64,000 nucleotides of DNA from Lentisphaeria bacterium UBA4640 (lineage in GTDB: Bacteria; Verrucomicrobiota; Lentisphaeria; Victivallales; UBA1829), in assembly GCA_002405835.1 (NCBI GenBank), contig DHMO01000034.1:1-64000 (forward strand). Direction: 5' to 3'. Within the stretch, counting starts at the first letter, position 1, and each line of letters opens with the position of its first letter. The translations under genes and the position numbers were made by a program. The notes beneath the pieces were generated by a model, which worked only from the letters and a program-made list of their open reading frames with translations, was not told the DNA's origin and made no database searches. This document shows positions 1 through 8,332 of this stretch, one piece after another.

Positions 1-40
1 TTTTATGGGATAGCTCTGAAATATTGTTCTGTAATAAAAT

Positions 41-68
41 GTAAAACCGGCTGTCTCTATCAGCCGGT
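41..68 (-). terminator. Rho-independent terminator of the hydrolase gene
   Basis: An 8-bp perfect stem (46-53 with 61-68) and a 7-nt loop overlap the stop codon of the hydrolase gene. On the minus strand the stem is followed by a run of T (complement of 41-46) and then by AT-rich sequence. Bases 1-40 hold nothing else I can recognise. Confidence 0.75.
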
Positions 69-845
69 GATGGTGGAATGATGAAGTTTTTTACTGCTCA
101 GAGAATCAAACCAGGCGAACGAACGCGAAATATCTTCATCGTGGGCTCCGTCGAACAAATCAAAATAACAATGTTCCGGAGAAAATGACTCTATCGCTTC
201 GTGTAAATCACGATTCATTTTCCACGGGACAATCTCGTCGTGACGCCCCTGATGAATCGAAAGACAGACAGAAGAAAGCGCTTTCGCATAGGTCTGAGGG
301 GAACGGGAACTATACAAGTCCGGTAATTCTTCCGGAGTGCCGCCTAGACAATATTCCAGTTCAGCCGCATACGAATTACCCGCGCCGTAATATGCATGCC
401 ACGCGGTCAGATCGCTCACCGGACACCACACCGCAACTCCACGCCAGAGACGCGGAGAACGGGCAGCCGTCAGGAGCGCAGCATGACCGCCGCCGGATGC
501 GCCAAGAAGAAACAAGTTCGCCGAATCTATATGGCACGTCCGCCGAACAGAATTTACGGCATCCAGAATATCCGAAACAGCACAATCGCTTCCGCACGCT
601 TCACGTCCACGGGCATTCGAACGGAGGTTCGGTCCGCGGAATTCCGGGAGAAGAAGCGCCCAGCCGCGAGATTTGCAGAACGGAAGATAGGCATCCATTT
701 TGTTGAAACGGTCGTAACTCCAGGTGTGAAGACCGACGACAAGCGGAACCGGTTTTTCGTGCGCAGTCTCCGGGATATAAAGAAGCGAAGGCTCCTCCGA
801 GCCGTCAACGGTCGAACGGACTGTAATTTCTGTAAAATCTTTCAT
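60..845 (-). CDS. Alpha/beta hydrolase, prolyl-oligopeptidase-like (esterase or peptidase)
   Basis: A 261-residue single-domain alpha/beta hydrolase. The nucleophile elbow G-A-S-G-G puts the serine at residue 117; Asp203 (in GRHDEIVP) and His235 (in DGAHDE) complete a plausible triad. No signal peptide is visible, so it is probably cytoplasmic. An ATG 48 bases further upstream is in frame, but the one at 845 is preceded by GGAGG at good spacing, so I chose it. The gene lies downstream of metY, separated by a strong hairpin terminator, so it is either transcribed on its own or expressed by read-through. Substrate is unknown; carbohydrate esterase, dipeptidyl peptidase and dienelactone hydrolase-like roles are all possible. 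Confidence 0.75.
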   Translation of the reverse strand: MKDFTEITVRSTVDGSEEPSLLYIPETAHEKPVPLVVGLHTWSYDRFNKMDAYLPFCKSRGWALLLPEFRGPNLRSNARGREACGSDCAVSDILDAVNSVRRTCHIDSANLFLLGASGGGHAALLTAARSPRLWRGVAVWCPVSDLTAWHAYYGAGNSYAAELEYCLGGTPEELPDLYSSRSPQTYAKALSSVCLSIHQGRHDEIVPWKMNRDLHEAIESFSPEHCYFDLFDGAHDEDISRSFAWFDSLSSKKLHHSTITG

Positions 846-862
846 GCAAGGCCTCCGGGCAG

Positions 863-903
863 AAAAAAGCTCCGGCGCGCAGATTGGCAACACACGCCGG
901 AGC
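863..903 (-). terminator. Rho-independent terminator after metY
   Basis: On the minus strand a 9-bp GC-rich stem (869-877 pairing with 895-903) is followed by six T (complement of 863-868). It sits in the 75-base gap between metY and the hydrolase gene and should end the cysK-metY transcript. Confidence 0.85.
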
Positions 904-920
904 CGTGGAGAGAATCAGAA

Positions 921-2210
921 TCAGATGAGCGCAAGAGCGTCGTCAAGAGCTCCGATAATGTCGTCGATATGCTCAAGACCGATCGAGAGACGCACCAGTT
1001 CCGGAGTGAGTCCGGCTTTGCGCTGATCCTCGTCGGAGAGCTGCGAATGCGTCGTGCTCGCGGGGTGGATGATCAGACTCTTGGCGTCGCCGACGTTTGC
1101 GATGATGCTGAAGAGTTCGATGTTGTCCACAAGTTTAATGCCTTCCGCACTGCCGCCTTTGACGCCGAAAACAACCATTCCGCCCGCGCCGTTCGGAAGA
1201 TACTTCTTCGCGAGATCGTATGAAGGATCGCCGGGAAGTCCGGGGTAACGAACCCATGCGACTTTCGGATGATTCTTCAGGTATTCCGCGACTTTCAGCG
1301 CATTCGAACTGTGACGCTCCATGCGGAGCGGAAGCGATTCCGTTCCCTGGAGGAACAGCCAGGCAGCATCCGGAGCAAGCGTCGGGCCCTGATTGCGCAG
1401 TCCGACGGTGCGCAGACGCAGGATGAACGCCAGCGGATTCAGCGGTCCGAGATCGTGCGCAAAACGGAGACCGTGATAGCCTCGGTCGGGCTCGTTGTAG
1501 AGCGCGAACTTCGGGTCGGTCCAGTCAAAGTTTCCAGCGTCAATCACCACGCCGCCGATACCCGCGCCGTGTCCGCCGATCCACTTCGAAAGCGAATGGA
1601 TGACGATATTTGCGCCATGTTCAATCGGGCGGAGCAGCGTCGGGGGCGTGAAGGTGGCGTCGACAATCAGCGGAAGGTGATGTTTCTTCGCGATTGCGGC
1701 GTACTGCTCAATATCGGCAACGTCGAGCACGGGGTTGCCGACGGTTTCAATATAAATCGCACGGGTCTTTTCGTTGATTGCGGCTTCGGTCGCGGCGAAA
1801 TCGTTCACCGGAGCGAAGCGGACGTGAATGCCCTGCTGGGGAAGGATCGCATCGAACTGAGTGAAAGTTCCTCCGTAAAGGTTGTTTGCGGAAACAAGCT
1901 CATCGCCCTGCTTCAGGATGTTGGTGACGGCGAAATAGATTGCCGCGGTTCCGCTGGAGAGCGTGAGAGCGGCTGCGCCGCCATCGAGCTGAGCCAGACG
2001 TTTCTCAAGCACATCGTTGGTCGGGTTCATCAGACGGCCGTAGATGTTGCCGGATTCGCGCAGAGCGAAGAGATCGGCGCCATGTTTGGAGCTTTTGAAA
2101 TTGAATGCAGTTGTACGGTAAACCGGAACCGCGCGGGCGAGCGTGGAGGGATCGGGTTCCTGTCCGGCGTGAAGAGCGAGGGTTTCAATATGGTATTTGC
2201 GTTTGCTCAT
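921..2210 (-). CDS. metY: O-acetylhomoserine sulfhydrylase / aminocarboxypropyltransferase (PLP enzyme)
   Basis: A 429-residue enzyme of the Cys/Met metabolism PLP family. It matches the O-acetyl-L-homoserine sulfhydrylase branch by its N-terminus (ETLALHAGQEPDP) and its length of about 430. The PLP lysine is Lys209 in HSLSKWIGG; the Y-G-R substrate/cofactor motif is at 58-60. It joins O-acetylhomoserine with sulfide to make homocysteine and acetate in direct sulfhydrylation. GGAG precedes the ATG. It lies 37 bases downstream of cysK on the same strand, so both sulfide-fixing reactions are probably made from one transcript. Cystathionine gamma-synthase is less likely given the length and N-terminus. 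Confidence 0.9.
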   Translation of the reverse strand: MSKRKYHIETLALHAGQEPDPSTLARAVPVYRTTAFNFKSSKHGADLFALRESGNIYGRLMNPTNDVLEKRLAQLDGGAAALTLSSGTAAIYFAVTNILKQGDELVSANNLYGGTFTQFDAILPQQGIHVRFAPVNDFAATEAAINEKTRAIYIETVGNPVLDVADIEQYAAIAKKHHLPLIVDATFTPPTLLRPIEHGANIVIHSLSKWIGGHGAGIGGVVIDAGNFDWTDPKFALYNEPDRGYHGLRFAHDLGPLNPLAFILRLRTVGLRNQGPTLAPDAAWLFLQGTESLPLRMERHSSNALKVAEYLKNHPKVAWVRYPGLPGDPSYDLAKKYLPNGAGGMVVFGVKGGSAEGIKLVDNIELFSIIANVGDAKSLIIHPASTTHSQLSDEDQRKAGLTPELVRLSIGLEHIDDIIGALDDALALI

Positions 2211-2247
2211 AGTAGGGAATCTCCTGTGTAATTTCTGCCGTGTTGAA

Positions 2248-3174
2248 TCAGTTGTTGAAGAGCCAGCTGGAGAGGTAGCGTTCGCCGGTGTCGGGAAGAA
2301 GCGCGACGATGCGTTTTCCCGCGTATTCCGGACGCTTGCTCAGTTCGAGTGCGGCGAAAAGCGCGGCGCCGGAGCTGATGCCGATCAGGAGTCCTTCCTG
2401 CGTGGCGGCGGCGCGGGCGGTGTCGCCGGCTTCCTCAGATTTGACTTTGAAGACCTCATCAATGATCTTTGTATCGAGAACCGAGGGGATGAATCCCGCT
2501 CCGATGCCCTGCAGTTTGTGGGGACCGGGTTTTCCGCCGGAGATCACCGGAGAATCGAACGGTTCAACCGCAACAAGTTTCACATTCGGATTGCGGGCTT
2601 TCAGAACCGAACCTACGCCGGTCAGCGTTCCGCCCGTTCCGACTCCGGCGACAAACGCATCGACTTTGCCGTCGGCATCCTTCCAGATCTCCTCGGCGGT
2701 GGTGTGTCTGTGGTATTCCGGATTCGCGGGATTGGCGAACTGCTGCGGAATGAAGGAGCCCGGATGGGACTTCTGCAGTTCCTCGGCCTTCTCAATTGCG
2801 CCTTTCATGCCTTTTGCACCTTCGGTCAAAACGAGTTCCGCACCGTAGGCGGCGAGAAGTTTGCGGCGTTCCACACTCATGGTATCAGGCATGGTGAGAA
2901 TCAGTTTGTATCCCTTGACCGCGGCGACAAGGGCAAGTCCGATTCCGGTGTTGCCGCTGGTGGGTTCAATGATAAGTGCGCCCGGAGCGATTTTGCCGTT
3001 TTTTTCCGCATCCTCGATCATTCCGATCGCAATACGGTCCTTGACGCTTCCGGCAGGGTTGAAATATTCGACTTTTACCAGGACCTCGGCGCCGCCCTTG
3101 TTCAGCTTGTTAATCCGGACAAGCGGAGTGTTGCCGACCTTTTCGAGAATTGTGCTGTAAATCTTTTCAGACAT
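2248..3174 (-). CDS. cysK: Cysteine synthase A (O-acetylserine thiol-lyase)
   Basis: A 308-residue PLP enzyme that makes cysteine from O-acetylserine and sulfide. The PLP lysine is Lys45 in NPAGSVKDR; the substrate loop PTSGNTG is at 71-77, and the C-terminal half contains GVGTGGTLTGVG, which holds the PLP phosphate. Two ATGs are close together (3180 and 3174). The ribosome site AAGGAG is only 2 bases from the first but 8 from the second, so I chose 3174. It is the first gene of the cysK-metY unit and has its own promoter just upstream. The gene assignment is firm; the choice between cysK and cysM rests on general resemblance. Confidence 0.92.
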   Translation of the reverse strand: MSEKIYSTILEKVGNTPLVRINKLNKGGAEVLVKVEYFNPAGSVKDRIAIGMIEDAEKNGKIAPGALIIEPTSGNTGIGLALVAAVKGYKLILTMPDTMSVERRKLLAAYGAELVLTEGAKGMKGAIEKAEELQKSHPGSFIPQQFANPANPEYHRHTTAEEIWKDADGKVDAFVAGVGTGGTLTGVGSVLKARNPNVKLVAVEPFDSPVISGGKPGPHKLQGIGAGFIPSVLDTKIIDEVFKVKSEEAGDTARAAATQEGLLIGISSGAALFAALELSKRPEYAGKRIVALLPDTGERYLSSWLFNN

Positions 3175-3221
3175 TGTCATTTCTCCTTCTTAAAGTCTAC
3201 CTGTTTGGTTATGATGACATT

Positions 3222-3249
3222 AATATACGCCGCTTTCTGAAAAATGCAA
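3222..3249 (-). promoter_or_regulatory. Sigma-70-type promoter of cysK-metY
   Basis: Read on the minus strand: -35 TTGCAT (3244-3249), 16-bp spacer, -10 TATATT (3222-3227), ending about 50 bases before the cysK start. I see no obvious riboswitch in the short leader. Confidence 0.6.
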
Positions 3250-3422
3250 GCGAAAACTTCTCTTTTTTAGTATTATTTTTTCAAAAAAGCCGGTTTTAAC
3301 CCGTTTTTTGAGTGTAAACAAGACTAAAAAAATAAACTACTTGCCAAGTATCCTTTAAACATTTCCGTAAAAACAGAGGGGTGAGCGGAGAGAGACAAAA
3401 CAAAAAAATTCTTTTTCAGCTC
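3250..3422. other. AT-rich intergenic region between cysK and the sensor gene
   Basis: Together with the two flanking promoters this makes a gap of about 330 bases without a gene. It is AT-rich with several A and T runs. I see no RNA gene, repeat or clear operator in it. Confidence 0.6.
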
Positions 3423-3450
3423 TTGACAGTTTTCATTCCGGAGCTATATT
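3423..3450 (+). promoter_or_regulatory. Sigma-70-type promoter of the sensor gene
   Basis: Consensus -35 TTGACA (3423-3428), 16-bp spacer, -10 TATATT (3445-3450). This leaves a leader of about 53 bases before the ATG at 3510, which is preceded by GGGGGA. Confidence 0.75.
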
Positions 3451-3509
3451 TACTTACTCAGAGGGATTTTTATGTTCAGAATCAAAGAGCTGAACTGGGG
3501 GAATATAAC

Positions 3510-5924
3510 ATGAAAAAAACAGGCAAACTCATCATCTGCCTTCTCATCTTCATCTGGAATCTTCCGGGATTTGCCGAACAGGCAAAGCAGGAAGAGAAGA
3601 GTTACCGCATTCTGCAAATCAACTCCAACTCGTCCGCCGATCCGTTTTCACGGAACATCGACAGCGGCATCAAGCAATATCTCAACGACCAGGAACTGAT
3701 GTTCCACAGCGAAGAGTACGAAATCGGGGTGCGGTACTATCTCAGCAACAGACCGTCGTCCGCTGATGTGCAGGCGCTCCGCAAAAAGCTGAGCGGAAAA
3801 TACGACCTCATCATTCTCTGCAACAATGCGGCCGTGGATCTGTTTCTCGACGGAACGCTTCCCCTCCCCACCGATACGCCGGTGCTCGTATCCTCCTATC
3901 ACGGACCGCTTGCGCTGAAGCTCAGGGGAAAAGCCAACATGACCGGAATCGAAACGCGCAACCTCTGGTATCAGAACGCGCTGTTCGCCGCCCAGGTATT
4001 CCCGAACATGAAATCTCTCATTCTCATTGCCGAAGCGGGCGCGGCAGGCGAAGAACAGGTCCGCGATTTCCAGGAGATGCTCACGGAACGCAAAAAAAAC
4101 ATGCCCGTTCCCGTCCGCCTCATCTCGGGAAAACACTATTCCACAGATGAAATGCTCGGAATCGTCGCCGAACAGCCGCCGGAAACGGTTGTTCTTTTCA
4201 GTTCCTGGAGCTCCGTAAAAGACAGGAAGCTGGGCGGAGGAAACCGGGTTCTGCAATACCTCCGGAACATCGCTCCGGGACCGATCATCGGCAAATACGA
4301 TTACTACATACGCGACGGCGCCGCCGGAGGCGTCACAAATTCCGGGTACTATCAGGGACTTCAGGCGGGAAAGATGGCGCAGCTGCTGTTATCCGGAACC
4401 AAAGCCTCCGCACTTCCGGTTCAGCAGGGACCGATCCGGACGGTGCTGACGCACAAGGCGGTCAAACAGTTCAACATTCCGGCGGCAGGCATTCCGGCGG
4501 GAACGGAACTCGTGGATGCGCCGCCGACTGCACTCGAACGGAATTTCAATGCGGTACTCGTCGCGGGATTCGGCTGCATACTCCTGCTGATTCTCTGGAT
4601 TGCGTATCTGCTCAAATGCCGTCTGCAGGAAAAACGCCTTGCGGCAATGCTGCGGGTCGCCTCGGAAATGGCGCGCGTCGTAACGTTCCGCTGGGATATG
4701 GAGGGGCAGGCCTATCAGACCGTCGCTAATCCGCACTTCTGGCCGGAACAGGAAGGGCGCCCCGTATCGCCGGAAATGTGGCTGCTCCCGGAATACACCC
4801 AGGCTTACAGAGACATGTGGAACCGTCTGCAGAACGGAGAAAGCGAATCCGAGCAGATCACCTACGCGGCGGGAACTCCGGGCGCAAAAAACTGGTTCGA
4901 AATGCGCATCCGGAAAATTCTGAACCCTTCGGGCAGATACGAATTTTTCGGTCTCATTCAGGACATTTCCGAAGCGCGGCGCGATGAGATGCGCTGCCGC
5001 GACAATCTGGCGCTGCTGGATTCGCTGATCGACAATCTGCCCGGCTGCTTCTTCGTCAAGGACATCAGCGACCACTACCGCTACATCATCGCAAACCAGC
5101 AGTTCGCAGACAAAATCGGAGTTTCCAAAAACAGCATTCTCGGAGCAACCGATGAAGAAATCTTCTTCCACTCGCCAGATCTGGTCCAGCTCTACCGCGA
5201 CACCGACGAGACTCTGGCGAAATCCGGAAACCACACGGAACTCCGCGAACCGCTGATCGGGCGGGACGGGAAGCGGCATGAAATCCGCACCGTGAAAAGC
5301 ACCTTTTCCCTTTCCAACGGACGCAAGCTGCTGATCGGTTTCGGCATTGACATAACCCGTCAGTTTGAACTCGAACAGCAGCAGAAGGCAGCCATCGAAC
5401 GGCTGGATGACGCGCTGAAGGCGGAACGGATCGTCAACGAATCGCTCGCGCGCATCGCGACTGCCTCCGATTTCAATTCCGCCGTCATGGACATGCTCGG
5501 CATCATCGGACGCCATTCCGGAGCCGACCGCTGTTACATCTACCGGTTCACCGACGAGACGCTCACCGGAGCTGTCTGCGAATTCGAATGGGCCAGCAAC
5601 GGCATCCGCGCAATCCGCCATGCGCAAAAGCTGCTTCAGATTCCGGAAATTCCGGAATGGAAGGAACAGCTCCGGAGCGAAACGCCAATTCTCATTTCAG
5701 ACTTCGACGAACTCACGCCGGAGTACCGGAAACGCGCACAGATTCTGCGCGATTTCGAAATCCGTTCCATCATCGCGGAAAGCATCCGGATCAAAGGGAA
5801 ACTCTATGGCTTCGTCGGAATCGATTACGTCCGGGGCATCAAGAATTTCACCGACAGCGACATTCACATGCTCGACTCCATTGCCAAGCTCTTTCAGCTG
5901 GCAACGGAGCGGTTCCGGAAATAA
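3510..5924 (+). CDS. Membrane sensor: periplasmic ligand-binding, PAS and GAF domains, no output domain
   Basis: An 804-residue protein starting at the ATG after GGGGGA (an upstream in-frame ATG lies before the promoter). Residues 1-22 form a signal peptide (MKKTGKL...GFAEQ). Residues 30-330 resemble the ABC-transporter substrate-binding-like periplasmic sensor domain (PF04392 type). One membrane helix spans about 346-368, then come two PAS-type domains (about 375-490 and 500-610), a short helical linker and a GAF domain (about 640-800). The protein ends directly after the GAF fold. No histidine kinase, GGDEF, EAL or methyl-accepting segment follows, and the next gene is convergent only 4 bases away, so there is no room for a lost C-terminus. 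It may signal through a partner or be a truncated kinase. Confidence 0.75.
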   Translation: MKKTGKLIICLLIFIWNLPGFAEQAKQEEKSYRILQINSNSSADPFSRNIDSGIKQYLNDQELMFHSEEYEIGVRYYLSNRPSSADVQALRKKLSGKYDLIILCNNAAVDLFLDGTLPLPTDTPVLVSSYHGPLALKLRGKANMTGIETRNLWYQNALFAAQVFPNMKSLILIAEAGAAGEEQVRDFQEMLTERKKNMPVPVRLISGKHYSTDEMLGIVAEQPPETVVLFSSWSSVKDRKLGGGNRVLQYLRNIAPGPIIGKYDYYIRDGAAGGVTNSGYYQGLQAGKMAQLLLSGTKASALPVQQGPIRTVLTHKAVKQFNIPAAGIPAGTELVDAPPTALERNFNAVLVAGFGCILLLILWIAYLLKCRLQEKRLAAMLRVASEMARVVTFRWDMEGQAYQTVANPHFWPEQEGRPVSPEMWLLPEYTQAYRDMWNRLQNGESESEQITYAAGTPGAKNWFEMRIRKILNPSGRYEFFGLIQDISEARRDEMRCRDNLALLDSLIDNLPGCFFVKDISDHYRYIIANQQFADKIGVSKNSILGATDEEIFFHSPDLVQLYRDTDETLAKSGNHTELREPLIGRDGKRHEIRTVKSTFSLSNGRKLLIGFGIDITRQFELEQQQKAAIERLDDALKAERIVNESLARIATASDFNSAVMDMLGIIGRHSGADRCYIYRFTDETLTGAVCEFEWASNGIRAIRHAQKLLQIPEIPEWKEQLRSETPILISDFDELTPEYRKRAQILRDFEIRSIIAESIRIKGKLYGFVGIDYVRGIKNFTDSDIHMLDSIAKLFQLATERFRK

Positions 5925-5928
5925 AAAA

Positions 5929-7236
5929 TCATTTGAAATACGCGCCGAGCTTCTTCAGTTCCGCACGCAATTCCGTGCAGTCGATCCCGCAGGGGGAAAC
6001 GCCGTGTTCAACCGCAAGCGCGGCGGCACAGCCGGCGGCCTGCCCCGTGATGTAACACGCGGGAATCATGCGCACCGAAGAAAACATGTGACGGTCGGCG
6101 CCGATGCAGCGTCCGCAAACCAGCATCTCACGCTGTCCGAGCGGAACAAGAGAACGGTAGGGGATGCCGTAGCTCTCGCCTTTTTTGTACGCGGATCCGG
6201 AATAGAGCTTTTTGTGCGCCTCAATCTCCCCGCGCCCCTGATGCGAGGGATGAATATCGGCGGGACAGCAGTAGCGTCCGATTTCATCCTCAAACGAACG
6301 GCGCGCCTCGTAATCCGCACGGGTCAGCATGTATTCGCACTTGATCCGGCGCGATTCCCGGATTCCGAGCAGGGAACCGGAAGAGACAATCTCCGCACGG
6401 GAAAATCCGTCGATGTGCCTGCGATAGAAATTCTCATACTCTTTGAGCAGACGGCGGTTCCGGATAAGCCCGTCCGTCAGAGATCGCTCATCGGCGGAAT
6501 CAATGCCAAAGACATGCGTGATGTTTCCGGTTTCCGCGCACTCACCGGTCGGGAAAATTCCGGTATGGTGGTAATCCTCCACGGAAAGTTCACCGGAACG
6601 GAACGCCGCCTCCAGAAGCGCGGGCATCTTTTCATCGTTGTGACTGAACGCGCCGCCTTTCCGGAACGCCCCGTCATCAATTCCCGCCCAGAGAGAACAG
6701 AGCGTGGAAGGCATGACGTCGCCCGTGGCCGGATCGCCGATCTCATACTCCGCGCCCGCAAAAAAAGCAAGCGTGCCGTCGCCCGTGCCGTCGATGAAAC
6801 AGGAGGCGGCAACGGCGAAGAGTCCGCCGGGACCGGCAAAGACCGCGCGCCGCAGATGATTTTCCTCCTTCTGGACCGCGGCAAGACGGCAGTAATAAAG
6901 AACTTCAGCGCCCGACTCCATCAGGAGTTTTTCATAAAGGCGTTTGAGTCCCTCCGCCCGGATGCGCGCCCCGCCCTCCGGATTCAAACCGCGGATAATC
7001 TCCCTGCCGAATCCGCCGGGCAGAAAATTGACACCGTCTGTGAACGGCATGAAACAGGGAACCATCGCGGCGGTGCTCATGCCGCCCGCCATCGTATGGG
7101 CATCCAGCAGAATGACTTTGCGTCCGCGCCGTGCGGCCGTGACCGCAGCCGCGATTCCTGCAGGACCTGCCCCGACCACACAGATTTCCGCCGAGTATTT
7201 CACCGGGATTTCAAGATTCAGATTGACCGTTTCCAT
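5929..7236 (-). CDS. FAD-dependent oxidoreductase (FAD_oxidored, PF12831 type)
   Basis: A 435-residue flavoprotein. The N-terminal Rossmann motif GAGPAGIAAAV is followed by the acidic end of strand 2 (LLDAHTMAGG), and a GTGDG-type FAD contact lies near residue 170. This is the family of FAD-dependent dehydrogenases common beside carbohydrate genes in Lentisphaerota and Planctomycetota; the substrate is not known. No signal peptide is visible. The ATG at 7236 has AAGGAG upstream. It is divergent from the PocR/AraC-type regulator at 7347, with overlapping promoters, which makes that regulator its likely controller. Confidence 0.8.
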   Translation of the reverse strand: METVNLNLEIPVKYSAEICVVGAGPAGIAAAVTAARRGRKVILLDAHTMAGGMSTAAMVPCFMPFTDGVNFLPGGFGREIIRGLNPEGGARIRAEGLKRLYEKLLMESGAEVLYYCRLAAVQKEENHLRRAVFAGPGGLFAVAASCFIDGTGDGTLAFFAGAEYEIGDPATGDVMPSTLCSLWAGIDDGAFRKGGAFSHNDEKMPALLEAAFRSGELSVEDYHHTGIFPTGECAETGNITHVFGIDSADERSLTDGLIRNRRLLKEYENFYRRHIDGFSRAEIVSSGSLLGIRESRRIKCEYMLTRADYEARRSFEDEIGRYCCPADIHPSHQGRGEIEAHKKLYSGSAYKKGESYGIPYRSLVPLGQREMLVCGRCIGADRHMFSSVRMIPACYITGQAAGCAAALAVEHGVSPCGIDCTELRAELKKLGAYFK

Positions 7237-7268
7237 CAAAAGCTCCTTTCATTCGAGTTGTTTTCTTA

Positions 7269-7297
7269 CGAATACAGCATCTTTCCGGACTTGACAA
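7269..7297 (-). promoter_or_regulatory. Promoter of the FAD oxidoreductase gene
   Basis: Minus-strand -35 TTGTCA (7292-7297), 17-bp spacer, -10 TATTCG (7269-7274). Its -35 box is almost the same DNA as the -35 box of the divergent regulator promoter. Confidence 0.5.
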
Positions 7298-7319
7298 TTT
7301 CCATTTCCGCAATTACAGT
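7291..7319 (+). promoter_or_regulatory. Promoter of the PocR/AraC regulator gene
   Basis: Plus-strand -35 TTGACA (7291-7296), 17-bp spacer, -10 TACAGT (7314-7319), about 27 bases before the ATG. It shares five bases of its -35 with the opposing promoter. Confidence 0.55.
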
Positions 7320-7346
7320 ATAAAAAACGGGGATTTTGAAACCTGC

Positions 7347-8150
7347 ATGGATTTTCTGAAACAAATTGCAATGTTCGAACGGAAGCTGGACTGCCGTCTC
7401 TGCTTTCATGACTTCAGCGGAGAGCTGACCGCGCTCGCCGGCAGGGAAGCTCTGCCGCTGCACCACACGAACCCGTACTGCGAAGCGGTCCGCTCGTTCA
7501 GTCCGGAACGCTATGCGGAGTGTCTGAAGTGCGATACGGGGCGTGTGGTCGAGCTGCTCCGCAACGGGTTCCCGTTCTGCAAGAAATGCCACGCGGGATT
7601 CCTGGAATACGTCTTTCCGTTGTTCAAATTCCGGCGTCTTGCAGGTGCAATGTTTCTCGGGATTTTCCGGTCGGGGGAGAAAACCGAATGGGTTCCGCCG
7701 CTCCGCCCTCCCCCGGGAACGCCGGAGGAAGAGGAACTGCTCTTTTTCGGGAAACTCTTCGCGGACTCCATCGGAAAGGAACTGGAGCGTCTGCCCGAAA
7801 ACTGTCCGCGGGGCAAACGCAGAGAACAGATTCATCTCTGGTTTGTGCACAATTTCCGCAAGCCGGATGTTTCGCTCGGGGATCTCGCGGCGAACCTCGG
7901 GCTCTCGGAGTCGCGCACCGGACAGCTCCTGCGGGAAGACGGCGGGGCTGCGTTTCCCGAACGTCTGCGCGGATATCGCCTGCAGTGCGCAAAAGAGATT
8001 CTCCTCAATTCCGCACTTCCGGTGAACCGGATTGCGGAACTTTGCGGCTTCCGGAGCGCGAATTATCTGCACCGCAGTTTCCGCCGCGCGGAGGGCTCAA
8101 CTCCGGAAGCATGGCGGACGGAGATGAAGAAAAAAGCCGCAGAACTGTGA
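7347..8150 (+). CDS. AraC-family regulator with a PocR-like cysteine-rich sensory domain
   Basis: A 267-residue regulator. The N-terminal half carries Cys45, Cys59, Cys62, Cys78 and Cys81 followed by His82 (pattern CLKCD...FCKKCH), as in the PocR-type ligand-binding domain (PF10114). Residues about 165-262 are an AraC DNA-binding domain with two helix-turn-helices; the second (NRIAELCGFRSANYLHRSFR) fits the family consensus. Its divergent position with overlapping promoters makes the FAD oxidoreductase at 5929-7236 its likely target. The cysteines could bind a metal or respond to redox state, which would suit control of a flavoenzyme; that is inference. Confidence 0.8.
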   Translation: MDFLKQIAMFERKLDCRLCFHDFSGELTALAGREALPLHHTNPYCEAVRSFSPERYAECLKCDTGRVVELLRNGFPFCKKCHAGFLEYVFPLFKFRRLAGAMFLGIFRSGEKTEWVPPLRPPPGTPEEEELLFFGKLFADSIGKELERLPENCPRGKRREQIHLWFVHNFRKPDVSLGDLAANLGLSESRTGQLLREDGGAAFPERLRGYRLQCAKEILLNSALPVNRIAELCGFRSANYLHRSFRRAEGSTPEAWRTEMKKKAAEL

Positions 8151-8257
8151 AAAATAAACGCCTCATTTTTCACAGCAAGAGCAAATTTGCATGTTTGAAT
8201 CCGATTTATACTTTATTTTCCGAACTATTTAATTTCATTAATTTATAAAAAAATCCC

Positions 8258-8286
8258 TTGTATTTTTGCATTTTGCCGTTTATATT
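8258..8286 (+). promoter_or_regulatory. Promoter of the V-ATPase operon
   Basis: -35 TTGTAT (8258-8263), 17-bp spacer, -10 TATATT (8281-8286), in an AT-rich stretch and about 47 bases before the first start codon. It is the only good promoter seen ahead of the seven-gene operon. Confidence 0.65.
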
Positions 8287-8332
8287 AAGGGAATAAGGGT
8301 AAATCTATAAACATAAGCGAAGGAGCATGAAC

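Noticed and set aside
2211..2247. Possible SAM or T-box riboswitch for the sulfur amino acid genes
   Set aside because: The gap between cysK and metY is only 37 bases and the cysK leader is about 50 bases, too short for either class.
1269..3240. Long plus-strand frames across metY and cysK
   Set aside because: They are antisense to two well-defined PLP enzymes and have no ribosome sites or motifs.
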